Positions 27,230 to 36,379 of a DNA stretch of 48,761 bases are shown piece by piece. How positions within the stretch are numbered: the first letter of the stretch is position 1; each line of letters begins with the position of its first letter. Source of the DNA: Limisphaerales bacterium. Its GTDB lineage: Bacteria > Verrucomicrobiota > Verrucomicrobiia > Limisphaerales > UBA1096. The stretch is from the NCBI GenBank assembly GCA_004213515.1, contig SHAK01000015.1:1-48761 (forward strand), read 5' to 3'. Both the position numbers and the translations under genes were made by a program. Under the pieces are notes generated by a model. It was given only the letters and a program-made list of their open reading frames with translations, searched no databases and was not told the origin of the DNA.

Positions 27230-28042
27230 ATGAGAAAAAAAATAATTAAAACATTTCAATTATGTTTGTTTTTTCTTCCGGTTCTGGTTTCAGCTGTAGA
27301 CGTTGAAATCATTGCTCATCGAGGGGCATCTTTTGATGCTCCAGAAAATACTCTTGAGTCTGTGAATTTGGGTTGGGCTAAGCAGGCAGATGCTGTTGAA
27401 GTTGATGTTTATTTGTCTAAGGATGGTCAGATAGTTGTTTTTCATGATCATAATACCAAAAAAATTGCCGGGGTAGATCTTAATGTTGTTGATCAAACTT
27501 TTTCTGAATTGAGAAGGTTAGACGTAGGTGCTTGGAAGGGAAAAAAGTGGAAAGGAATTAGAATCCCAAAGTTGAGTGATGTCCTGAAGACTATTCCTGA
27601 GGGAAAGCGAATGTTTGTTGAAGTTAAATGTGGTCCAGAAATTATTCCTGAGTTGGCAAGTGTTTTTAAGAAATCAGGAAAAAAGCCTGAGCAGCTTGTA
27701 GTAATCAGTTTTGATTATGAGGTTGTTAAGCAGGCAAAAGTAAAGTTTCCTAGCATTAAATGTTTTTATCTCTCTAGCTTTAAAATAGACGAGGTTAGCG
27801 GCAAGCAATTGCCCAGAGTTGAAAAATTAATCAGATTGGCAAAAGAAGCAAATCTTGATGGGCTAAATGTTAGTTACAAGGGCCTCAGAAAACAGGATTT
27901 TTTTAATAAAGTTAAGAACGCGGGTTTAGAGCTTTTTACGTGGACAGTTAACTCTCCAATGGATGCTAATAATTTAATTAAGATGGGTATTCAAGGTATT
28001 ACAACTGATCGTCCCGCTTGGCTTAAGAGAAGCCTTAAGTAG
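27230..28042 (+). CDS. Glycerophosphodiester phosphodiesterase family protein
   Basis: The ATG at 27230 gives 270 residues with a signal peptide ending near VSAVD; an in-frame TTG at 27221 is less likely. The GDPD barrel begins at once with IIAHRGASFDAPENT (catalytic HRG and PENT), then VEVDVYLSKDG and VVFHDH, carrying the metal ligands and the second catalytic histidine. The C-terminus has FTWTVNSP and GITTDRP, typical of the family. It should hydrolyse glycerophosphodiesters in the periplasm. It follows the DUF1501 gene by 15 bases and probably shares its transcript. Confidence 0.92.
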   Translation: MRKKIIKTFQLCLFFLPVLVSAVDVEIIAHRGASFDAPENTLESVNLGWAKQADAVEVDVYLSKDGQIVVFHDHNTKKIAGVDLNVVDQTFSELRRLDVGAWKGKKWKGIRIPKLSDVLKTIPEGKRMFVEVKCGPEIIPELASVFKKSGKKPEQLVVISFDYEVVKQAKVKFPSIKCFYLSSFKIDEVSGKQLPRVEKLIRLAKEANLDGLNVSYKGLRKQDFFNKVKNAGLELFTWTVNSPMDANNLIKMGIQGITTDRPAWLKRSLK

Positions 28043-28097
28043 ATGCATTTTTATATATTGGTAACTTTGCCTTAAGGTAAAACGTTTATTATGCGGG

Positions 28098-29276
28098 ATG
28101 GTCTTAGGTTTTATTCGATTAACTGTATTTTTATTACTGCTTCTTGCTTTAAGGATTTCGTTTGCTCAGGAGTCAGATTTTACTGATGCAGAGCTTAAAA
28201 AGCAGATAGCGAAGATAGAAAAAGAGATCCAAAATGAATTAATGCTGGAGGATAGCCCTTGGGATTTTTCATCTAATATTCGGGTGGGAGGGGGATATAA
28301 GGAGAATGTAACTATGTCAGCTTTTTCGCAAGAATCGAGCGAGTTTTCAATGGCTGGCTTAGATTTTATTGGAGTTAGGCTTCCAATGGATGATGATGGT
28401 TTAGAACTAGCCATTTTTGGTGCTTTTGATGATCGAAGATATTTTGATGCACCAAGTGTAGATTTTGAACAGTCTGTATTGCTCAATACATCTCTGGAAA
28501 AGGCATTAGGAGATAGTTGGAAAATGAAGACGGATGTTCGTTATATCTATATTGATGAAATGTTTGACGCTTCGTTGACTGAGGATGACATTGGGACAGT
28601 ACAGGTGATGGGGAGCCAGGTTAACCTTGAGCCAGCATTTCAGAGGAATTTTATTGGTAACACTTGGATTGAATTCAAGCCTGAAATTTCGCGGCAATAT
28701 TTTGCAGATCCTCTTGATGATTACCTTGAAATAGGGGGCAGGATATCTGCTGGAATAGATTATGGCTTTCGTTCAAAATTTTCCATTTATAATGAGAAAG
28801 TACGCCGTTCTTACGACACTCGAAGTCAAAGAGATGAAATTGGATTTTATATTCCGGATAGTGATTTGCAATACGATCGACCTGAGAGGGGGGTGGAGTG
28901 GACGCATTATCTAAATAGTGATCGAAGTGTTAGGATGCGTACACGTTTTTCTATAATGGATAATGAGGATAATGGGGCCGGATATTTTGGTTATCGACGG
29001 GAACGCCTTTTGCATGATTGGCGCTTTAAGTTTTCGAAATTTAGTTTTTCAGCGGCTTTGCGAAAAGCATTATATGATTACGCTTTTCAGCGATCGGCTA
29101 ATTTCACATCTCTTCGTCAGCGTACTGACAGGTCATTTGATGTTTCAGTCCAGTATGAATACAATGAAGACCTTTCATTTAAGTTGGGGTTTGAACAGGA
29201 AGCGATACAATCTAACGTGCCTCAGGATGAGTATCGTTATCGAATTTATTCAGTAGGATTGGATTGGGAATTTTGA
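28098..29276 (+). CDS. Predicted outer-membrane beta-barrel protein
   Basis: A 392-residue protein with a signal peptide (1-23, ending SFAQE), a short charged helical stretch (about 30-50, ELKKQIAKIEKEIQNEL) that may be a coiled coil, and then alternating polar/hydrophobic strands to a C-terminal aromatic residue (GLDWEF), the hallmark for insertion by the BAM machinery. I recognise no named family. It sits 55 bases after the GDPD gene as the probable last gene of module A, and may be its channel or surface anchor. Its stop codon directly abuts the stop of the convergent lipoprotein gene. Confidence 0.7.
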   Translation: MVLGFIRLTVFLLLLLALRISFAQESDFTDAELKKQIAKIEKEIQNELMLEDSPWDFSSNIRVGGGYKENVTMSAFSQESSEFSMAGLDFIGVRLPMDDDGLELAIFGAFDDRRYFDAPSVDFEQSVLLNTSLEKALGDSWKMKTDVRYIYIDEMFDASLTEDDIGTVQVMGSQVNLEPAFQRNFIGNTWIEFKPEISRQYFADPLDDYLEIGGRISAGIDYGFRSKFSIYNEKVRRSYDTRSQRDEIGFYIPDSDLQYDRPERGVEWTHYLNSDRSVRMRTRFSIMDNEDNGAGYFGYRRERLLHDWRFKFSKFSFSAALRKALYDYAFQRSANFTSLRQRTDRSFDVSVQYEYNEDLSFKLGFEQEAIQSNVPQDEYRYRIYSVGLDWEF

Positions 29277-29792
29277 TTAAGAATTTGGCTTTCTTAAAAA
29301 AGTTATATTTTTAGCTCCTTTTGGGATAAACTGTTTTAAAAACATTTCTGTTTTTTTTCCATTAATCTTTTGGCTGATAGAGATTAATTCCATTGATATA
29401 GAATCGATTTTTAGAGTCATTATTTGCTTTGTTTGCTCAGTTGTCCCAGTGCAAATTAAAAAATCCCCCTCTACTTTCCAGTTGCCGCGAGTTTTATTGT
29501 TTGGCTCGTGATTGGGGTATGCTATGAATTTTTTATCTTCTTGTAATTTTAAATGCAGCGGTTGTGTCTTGGCAAGAGAAGGATTATTCATCTTTGCTTC
29601 ATAAGTCCCGTTGTAAGTTGTTTTTGTGTTTTTTAGAGTTTGGGATTGTGTAGGTGTTGTTGTTGTTGGTGCTTGAGTGATATTATCAATTTTAGGGGGT
29701 GTGGATTCGGATTCCTGTATTTTTGCTTTACTGCATCCTGTTAAAATTAGGCATAATAAAATAAAATTTATTGTGTTTAAGTTTATTTGCAT
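29277..29792 (-). CDS. Lipoprotein of unknown function
   Basis: I choose the ATG at 29792, which gives 171 residues and places a lipobox (LILTGC) after one hydrophobic stretch. A longer frame from 29828 would overlap the upstream gene and spoil the signal. After a threonine/proline-rich linker comes a small beta-rich domain of about 110 residues with the cadence of a lipocalin- or NlpE-like fold (NGTYEAKM, LHLKLQEDKKF, GNWKVEGDFLICTG), but no assignment is safe. It lies 5 bases after the PQQ propeller gene and is co-transcribed with it. Confidence 0.65.
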   Translation of the reverse strand: MQINLNTINFILLCLILTGCSKAKIQESESTPPKIDNITQAPTTTTPTQSQTLKNTKTTYNGTYEAKMNNPSLAKTQPLHLKLQEDKKFIAYPNHEPNNKTRGNWKVEGDFLICTGTTEQTKQIMTLKIDSISMELISISQKINGKKTEMFLKQFIPKGAKNITFLRKPNS

Positions 29793-29797
29793 TGGAT

Positions 29798-31054
29798 TTA
29801 ATTTTCTTTTGAATCTGTAAACTGCCACATGATTAGTGAGTTCTTGTCCTTAACTAAAATACGATTCCTTAATAGAACTGGTGCGGCCCAAGTTGGAGTT
29901 TCTGCAACTTTATACTTTGCTTGGATTCTAGATTTAGAGCCTTCAGGTTTAATTATATTCAGATTGCCATTACTCAGTAGCGACAAGATATGATTAGGTG
30001 TTGATAAAAACGTTGCGTTGTCCCCACTGCGTCCGGAGCCTCTCCATACTATTTCCCCATTAGTGATATCAATGCAAAAGAGTTCTCCTAGACCGTAATG
30101 TGACAAGCCATATAGATGATTGTTGTTAATTACTGCTGTGCTCATGTTTAATGCAGCTCTTTTTTGATGCCACTTTTCGGTAACATGCCATTTATTATTT
30201 TTTAGATAAGGGTGGATTTTACGAATGCCACGTTTTTCTCCACCAACAATAACGTATCCATCGTGAAAGGAAGGCGTAGGCATATTTTGATTTGTTCCCC
30301 GGTGTGGAAGGTGAAACTTCCAGAGTGTTTTGCCAGTGACGATGTCTACGCCTTGAAGATCTTCATGGTTCCATTCAATAATTTGTTCTATTCCATTGAT
30401 CTTAGCAAAAAGCGGTGAAGAATATGCTGCACCATCTTTTCCGTTTTTCCAAATTTCTTTTCCTGTATCTATATCCATAGAAGAAAGAAATCCTTTTTCA
30501 TCACTTCCAAAATGTAGGTATACACGATTATTTACTACAAGAGGGGATGTGGTTGCTCCCCAGTATGGGTGAGGGCGTTCTCCGAATTTTGATCGATGAT
30601 CTTTTTTCCATATAAGTGTTCCAGTATCGGAGTTCCACGCTGACAATATGCCAGTAATGCTAAGTGTAAATATTTTGTTATTAGCGAGAGTGGGGTTAGA
30701 TTTTGGTCCTTTGCCATGGGGTTCTCCACCTCCACCCATTTTAAATGGGACTTCATAACGATTCTGCCAAATAGGCTTACCAGTATTAAGATCAAGGCAC
30801 CAAATAACTTCATCATTATTTATTCGAGAATGAACATATATTCTTTTTTTTGAAACTACCGCAGTACCGTATCCGTCACCAACATTAGTTGCCCATTCTT
30901 TCTTTAACTTTTTTGGCCACTTAGATGGAGTGTTAAAATGGGAAACAAATCCATCCCTCTTAGGGCCAAGCCATCCAGTCCAAGAGATCTCATCGGCAGC
31001 TGAAAAGCATTTTAGTGTGGTCGTGAATATTATAAGGCAGGTTAAACGGATCAT
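29798..31054 (-). CDS. Exported PQQ-type beta-propeller protein
   Basis: A 418-residue protein with a signal peptide ending near CFSAADE. The start of the mature part (WTGWLGPKRDGF) and the repeated W-docking motifs (CLDLNTGKPIWQNR, WNSDTGTLIWKKD, SMDIDTGKEIWKNG, GVDIVTGKTLWKF, CIDITNGEIVWRG) define a BamB/quinoprotein-like propeller. PQQ-enzyme catalytic residues are not evident, so it may be a binding or assembly protein rather than a dehydrogenase. It forms a two-gene unit with the lipoprotein at 29277. Confidence 0.88.
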   Translation of the reverse strand: MIRLTCLIIFTTTLKCFSAADEISWTGWLGPKRDGFVSHFNTPSKWPKKLKKEWATNVGDGYGTAVVSKKRIYVHSRINNDEVIWCLDLNTGKPIWQNRYEVPFKMGGGGEPHGKGPKSNPTLANNKIFTLSITGILSAWNSDTGTLIWKKDHRSKFGERPHPYWGATTSPLVVNNRVYLHFGSDEKGFLSSMDIDTGKEIWKNGKDGAAYSSPLFAKINGIEQIIEWNHEDLQGVDIVTGKTLWKFHLPHRGTNQNMPTPSFHDGYVIVGGEKRGIRKIHPYLKNNKWHVTEKWHQKRAALNMSTAVINNNHLYGLSHYGLGELFCIDITNGEIVWRGSGRSGDNATFLSTPNHILSLLSNGNLNIIKPEGSKSRIQAKYKVAETPTWAAPVLLRNRILVKDKNSLIMWQFTDSKEN

Positions 31055-31163
31055 AATTAGATTTCTTTAAGTTATTAAATTTAGTTTTGCTTATTTTTTA
31101 CTTTCGGCCAAAGCACTCCATTCAACATTTTGAAATGCCCTACAATGAATTAATTTTCGAAGC

Positions 31164-34100
31164 TTAATTGACATTCGAACTGCGAATTAATTCAAGTGAT
31201 CTTAAGTCCATAAGAAATTCTTTAAATGGTTCTAATGCTTGAATTGTTACACGTTGCTTGCCTTCTTCAAGTTGTATAGTGCCGATATGCTCTGACTCGT
31301 AATGATCCCATGATCCAGTGCCTGAGACTTTTTTAATAATTTTGTTTTGTCCAAGACCTAGTTGCATTTGGTTATTATTTCCAGACCCATTGAGTGCCCA
31401 GTCTAAATGAATGTCAAATTTTCCAGCGCGCTTGGTTTCAATTGTCCAAGCTGCTCTGTCATTACTTGACCGCCAGAAACCAAGATTTTTATATTTTTCC
31501 TCGAACATAAGTGAGTCTCCATATATCTCTGCAGTTGCAGCGCTTAATATTATATTCCCTTTTTGTGCTTCTTTAAGAAGCTTTGGTTTGTTGCCAATGA
31601 AAGTTTTTGGAGGTGTAGAACTTGTATTAATTAGAGCTAATAAATCGGCTAGGTTTTGATCGCTTAATACTTGCTCGAATCCCTCAGGCATTAAAGATCT
31701 TCCAAGGCTGGATAATTTTTTAATATTGTTTCGCAAAACTTTGTTTTGTTGTCCGTTTATATCCATTAACGTGATGCCATTTGCACTCTCATTAATTATC
31801 ATACCGGTATATTGTGTCTTTTCAATCGTAGTTAATGAATAGACATTGAATCGATCCTCCATTGCTTCGTTTGGATTTAAAATTGCTGTCAGAATTGAGT
31901 GTGGTGTTTTATCTCCTAACGCCGAAAGGTTAGGCCCGTATGAATTCCCTAAATTCCCGATTTTATGGCAGGCTGAGCAATGTAAAGAAAAAATTGTTTC
32001 ACCAGAGGAACTGTTTCCTTTTAATTCAGTTACTTTTGGCAATCGTTCAATAATCAGTTGGTTGCGTTTTGGGTTTTGTGACCCAAAATATTTCTTTGCT
32101 TGTTCCTTTATTGTTTCATTTGTGTGTTGTTTTAATAGTTGTTGAAATGCAGTGCTTATATCACTTGCTTGAAGTTGACTGTTCTGAATTGCTTTTAGTA
32201 AGCCAATTGTTTTTTTCTCGTTATTAAGTATGTGCTGTAAGACTCTATTTTTTCTGTTTGGGGAATAGCTTTTCCAGTGTACTAAAAGCGCATCGATGGA
32301 TGGGGATGTATTGCTTAGTTTTGTTATAGCAAAGTCAAATAACTGGTTAGGGGAATAAGGATTTAATTGTTTTTGTAAAATAGCATTTAAAATCTTGGGC
32401 TTATTTATGAGATTTATCATTAGCCGTAATGCCGCAGCCCTATTTTCGACTTTTAGATCTATGTTGTTAGTAATAGCTTCCAGAGAATTAATAAATTGCT
32501 CATCGATAACCAAATCAAGTTTCGAGATATCTATTTCTTTTGAATTTTCTATTAAATCTGAAATTGCAATGACTTGCCATGAGGCAATTTGTTTAGTGTC
32601 AGAAATAATTTTGTTTAATAATTGTTTCAGCTCTTTTTCAGTAGCCTCATCGCTTGCTAGAACTAGAAGATTATTAATTAATTTACTAAATGAGTTGTTT
32701 ATCGATTGATTTAAAATTCCCTTTAAAATTTTGACGGAATGCCCTTTAGCTGATGAGGCAATTGCTATTTGTAGATCCGGAGCCTCTGAACAATCTCTTG
32801 CTAATTTTACAAGTAATTTCCCTGCAGTAGGAGATTTCCACTCTCCTAAAGAAAAGGCTATTTGCGTGCGGACTCGCAGATTAGAATCCTTCACTAATTG
32901 GTTTAGTGCTTCTTCTATCGGATCTACTTCATTTTTTTTAAATAAATTTTCTGATAAACGAATTGCATGTTCACGAACACCTGGATGAGAGTTAGTTAAA
33001 CCTATTATCAAATGATTCGGTCTTATTTTATTAATTCCGTCTAAAGCGTAGAGAGCGTGTAAGAGTGCTTTTGGGTTTTTAGTTTCCCTTAGTAATTCTT
33101 CCAAATGTGTTACTGCGGATGGGTCGTTTTGGTTGACCAATATTTGCTGTGCAGTATCTCGCTTCCAGCCGTTAGATGACTCAAGCGCTGCGACTAATTC
33201 AGGTATTGTTTTATTTGATAATTTGGGGATATCTCTAGGAGTACTTTTGGTTGGGTATACACGGTATAGTCGGCCTCGGTCTGAGCCGGAACGAAGTTTA
33301 AGTTTTTGCTCAACATCATCTGGAATCCATTCAGGGTGTTCAAGGACAAGTCTGTAAAAGTCTGCGATCCAAAGCGCACCATCAGGCCCAGTTTTTAGCA
33401 TTGTTGGTCGAAACCATGAATCTTTAGAAGCTATGAATTCTTGACTCCCTGCTTGTTCTGGGCGGTGGCTAAGAAAACTAATACCATCGGGTTTAAGTAT
33501 TTCTCGGCGTATCACATTATAAGCAGGAGCGCTAATAAACAAAAGTTGATCAGAGTTGGCTCCGAATAAATTGTCACGGTATGGAGTGGGGCTATTTGCT
33601 GCAGTAATGTGATTTTCAGCGCCAACAAGATTGAAACGTTGTAAGGGTTTACTGATAAATTTGATAATATGTGATCGATCGTAGTTTCCGATGTGTTGAC
33701 GATTATTAGAAATGATGAGTTTGTCGTTGCGTCTTATATATTGCTCTGGATATTTATAATGCCACCCAAGACTGTAGTTGCTGTTGCCAAACCAATTGCC
33801 CCAGTCATCACGCCTTCGACCAAATTGAGTTTGTCCCGCTTGAGTTTGGAATTCTAATGTTTTGGGGCGAAATCTAAAATCGCGTCCTCTAATATTAACA
33901 GGGATATTGTTTTTTTCGGATTTAATGGTGCCGCCGCTATCTCCGTTGGCTCCATATATCCAATTATCTAACCCGTACTCAAATCCATTCATTCGGTGTT
34001 GTTGATTACCTTGGCCAAATCCAGTGAAGAGAACTCTAACTTCATCTGCTTTTCCGTCGTCATTCTTATCTTTTGCAAAAAGGATATCCGGAGCGGCGCT

Positions 34101-36302
34101 AATAAGAGCGCCATCTCTCCAAGGCATTACGCCGCTTGGATATGGAAGGGAATCAAGGAAAACAGTTGAATGATCATATCTTCCATCATTGTTTTGATCT
34201 TCAAGTATTCGAATACGCCCTCCTGCCTTTCCTTTATTGTCTAATCCAAGCGGATAGTCTGCCATTTCTGCCACCCACAGGCGGCCTTCCTTGTCCCATT
34301 CAAATGCAACTGGATCCAATACTAATGGTTCACTAGCCATTAGTTCTACCTTGTAACCGGGAAGGAGTTGTATGGCTTTAGCTGATTCTTTTGGAGACTT
34401 AGGTAAAGGGATGGAGCCTTGTAGAAGCTCTTCGAATGAACGTCGATCAACTAAATTAGGTAAATGAGCCGTATCTTCGTTTTGCACCCAGAGATGACGA
34501 GAGTGAAACCAAGCACCATTATTATTATGTTCGCCTCCTCGAACAATCATCGGAATGGCTTTAGCGTCACTTCTTTGACCAGACATAACCTCGCGTGACC
34601 AGCCAACTCTCCAACCTAGAATTGGGTTTGGAACAAATAAGTGAAGCGAGTATCGTTTCTCATTTGAGTGAATTATATCTAAATAATTGTCTTCGTTTAT
34701 GTCCACAAAACGCACGCCATTATCTCGCCCGTCTTTACGTGTAATACTTACACTTTTCGGAAGATTAAATTTTAGTTTTATCCATTTTTTTTCAGTTTTG
34801 TTCCAAGAGAAAACTCCTTGATCTTTAAAATTGCTGATAATAATTTCACAAATCCCATCGTTGTTGGTGTCGCGTAATCTTATGCCGTTATCTTGTCCAT
34901 TAACCGATGTTTGAATCATTTGCTTATTAAGCTCTAGCCCTTTGATATTGGTATTATTTTGAGTCCAAGTATTACCATTGAAATCCCAGATTCCTTTGAT
35001 CGATTTATTACTGATGAATACCGAGGCATAGCCGTTAGGCTGTAGAATCCCAAATTTAGCACCTGTTTCTTCGCTTTTACCCTTTGAATCTTTTTGGACG
35101 ATTCGAAATGGGAAATGTGATATTTCCCACTTTTGTGTTTTAGGATTCCAGAGTCTTGTTTGTTGGATATGTTCGTTGCCAATAACAACATCCATGAAGC
35201 CATCGTTGTCTAGATCGAGTAATCTTACACCATTATCTTGTCCATTTATATCCTTTAGAGGCTGGCCTCCTAATAAATTTTTTGTGAGGCGTTCTCGAGC
35301 TTCTTTAAAATTAAGAAACTTTACTTTTTTGCCGTGACTTTTTGTTATGTGATCAATCCAGTCAATCATCTGTTCATTACTTACCCAGCCATGTGGGTGA
35401 AAAACGAAATTGAAAACCCCTTGCTTTATAACGGTCGCGTCAATTGCTGCTTTCCAGTCTTCAACAGTTACGGGATTACTGTTTCCGTGAAGATGCTGTG
35501 CTTCCCAATCGCTTGGAACCATGCAAGGCATCTCCCATATTTTGTTTCCAACTGGGTATGGGTATGGGTAGTTTTTTATTGTTACTACGTAAGAGTCAAA
35601 TGGAACGTACTTTTCGAATTTGCTTTTACCATCATTGTCTATTGTTAATGATCTAGGAAGAGACTTATCCTCTGAAGTGAAGATGTTAAATACCGATGTA
35701 TCCATTTCTAAGAATTGGCCTGCAGAATTATTCTGCATCAATAATTCAGAAAATACTCGAGGGCTAGGTGTGTTTTGTGAGTCACAGCATGGTGTGCGAA
35801 AGGCAACAGGGATGTTGTTTTCGATATTATTTAATAGATCAACACTTCCATGGTAGGTGTTTTTAGCTGGTATAAAATTACGCTTTCCAAGAATTGGACA
35901 TGGATGATTAAGTGTGTGAGCCTCAAGAGTTACTCCTTCCTTAAGCCACTTTTGAAGATGAGGTTCAGTAGGCGTTATGGCATTAGAGAAAATACTTAAA
36001 GGTGCTCGGCCATCAATTTCTTTAAGCCTTTCTAGGATAGGTCGACAAAAGTTTTCATATCTTGAGAGGTCTCGCATATCATCAATGCCAAGTGTAACCA
36101 CTGCATCTACTCCATCTTCACCAACCCATTGAGGAGTTGTTAGTTTTGGGAAATTTAGCCCCACATAAAATGGATCTTCGCCATCAAGGTAATTTAAGCG
36201 GTTAGCTGGTTGTTGGGCATTTGCAGAAAATCTAAACGCAACTAATGCTGTAAATAGTATTAGTTTAAAAAGATTTTGTGCGTTATATGACCATCGGTTC
36301 AT
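31164..36302 (-). CDS. Giant exported fusion: deacetylase-like, VCBS, PVC-type dehydrogenase, HEAT, cytochrome c, beta-sandwich
   Basis: A 1712-residue protein with signal peptide 1-29. About 45-340 resembles a NodB-type polysaccharide deacetylase (LGIDDM near 74, EAHTLNHP near 128-132). About 345-570 has three VCBS/FG-GAP repeats introduced by GQDNGVR-type motifs (LLDLDNDGFMDVVIG, LRDTNNDGICEIIIS, FVDINEDNYLDIIHS). About 640-1020 is the PVC-type membrane-bound dehydrogenase propeller, followed by HEAT-like helices (1040-1400). A class I cytochrome c has C1442-S-A-C1445-H1446. A C-terminal beta-sandwich, CBM-like, spans 1580-1708. The reading frame is uninterrupted. I infer deacetylation plus oxidation of a glycan with electron transfer through the haem. 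The substrate is unknown. Confidence 0.85.
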   Translation of the reverse strand: MNRWSYNAQNLFKLILFTALVAFRFSANAQQPANRLNYLDGEDPFYVGLNFPKLTTPQWVGEDGVDAVVTLGIDDMRDLSRYENFCRPILERLKEIDGRAPLSIFSNAITPTEPHLQKWLKEGVTLEAHTLNHPCPILGKRNFIPAKNTYHGSVDLLNNIENNIPVAFRTPCCDSQNTPSPRVFSELLMQNNSAGQFLEMDTSVFNIFTSEDKSLPRSLTIDNDGKSKFEKYVPFDSYVVTIKNYPYPYPVGNKIWEMPCMVPSDWEAQHLHGNSNPVTVEDWKAAIDATVIKQGVFNFVFHPHGWVSNEQMIDWIDHITKSHGKKVKFLNFKEARERLTKNLLGGQPLKDINGQDNGVRLLDLDNDGFMDVVIGNEHIQQTRLWNPKTQKWEISHFPFRIVQKDSKGKSEETGAKFGILQPNGYASVFISNKSIKGIWDFNGNTWTQNNTNIKGLELNKQMIQTSVNGQDNGIRLRDTNNDGICEIIISNFKDQGVFSWNKTEKKWIKLKFNLPKSVSITRKDGRDNGVRFVDINEDNYLDIIHSNEKRYSLHLFVPNPILGWRVGWSREVMSGQRSDAKAIPMIVRGGEHNNNGAWFHSRHLWVQNEDTAHLPNLVDRRSFEELLQGSIPLPKSPKESAKAIQLLPGYKVELMASEPLVLDPVAFEWDKEGRLWVAEMADYPLGLDNKGKAGGRIRILEDQNNDGRYDHSTVFLDSLPYPSGVMPWRDGALISAAPDILFAKDKNDDGKADEVRVLFTGFGQGNQQHRMNGFEYGLDNWIYGANGDSGGTIKSEKNNIPVNIRGRDFRFRPKTLEFQTQAGQTQFGRRRDDWGNWFGNSNYSLGWHYKYPEQYIRRNDKLIISNNRQHIGNYDRSHIIKFISKPLQRFNLVGAENHITAANSPTPYRDNLFGANSDQLLFISAPAYNVIRREILKPDGISFLSHRPEQAGSQEFIASKDSWFRPTMLKTGPDGALWIADFYRLVLEHPEWIPDDVEQKLKLRSGSDRGRLYRVYPTKSTPRDIPKLSNKTIPELVAALESSNGWKRDTAQQILVNQNDPSAVTHLEELLRETKNPKALLHALYALDGINKIRPNHLIIGLTNSHPGVREHAIRLSENLFKKNEVDPIEEALNQLVKDSNLRVRTQIAFSLGEWKSPTAGKLLVKLARDCSEAPDLQIAIASSAKGHSVKILKGILNQSINNSFSKLINNLLVLASDEATEKELKQLLNKIISDTKQIASWQVIAISDLIENSKEIDISKLDLVIDEQFINSLEAITNNIDLKVENRAAALRLMINLINKPKILNAILQKQLNPYSPNQLFDFAITKLSNTSPSIDALLVHWKSYSPNRKNRVLQHILNNEKKTIGLLKAIQNSQLQASDISTAFQQLLKQHTNETIKEQAKKYFGSQNPKRNQLIIERLPKVTELKGNSSSGETIFSLHCSACHKIGNLGNSYGPNLSALGDKTPHSILTAILNPNEAMEDRFNVYSLTTIEKTQYTGMIINESANGITLMDINGQQNKVLRNNIKKLSSLGRSLMPEGFEQVLSDQNLADLLALINTSSTPPKTFIGNKPKLLKEAQKGNIILSAATAEIYGDSLMFEEKYKNLGFWRSSNDRAAWTIETKRAGKFDIHLDWALNGSGNNNQMQLGLGQNKIIKKVSGTGSWDHYESEHIGTIQLEEGKQRVTIQALEPFKEFLMDLRSLELIRSSNVN

Positions 36303-36379
36303 GAGAAAAGTCGATCATGCCCTTGGTGCAGCTTGTTAGCAAGTTTGTGCAGATAATTAATAAATATTAGGATCAAGGA

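Noticed and set aside
29793-29828. Longer start for the lipoprotein at 29277
   Set aside because: It would overlap the upstream gene and place basic residues before the lipobox. The ATG at 29792 fits better.
31411-35856. Several plus-strand open frames opposite the 1712-residue gene
   Set aside because: They are antisense shadows of a continuous frame with clear domains and have no features of their own.
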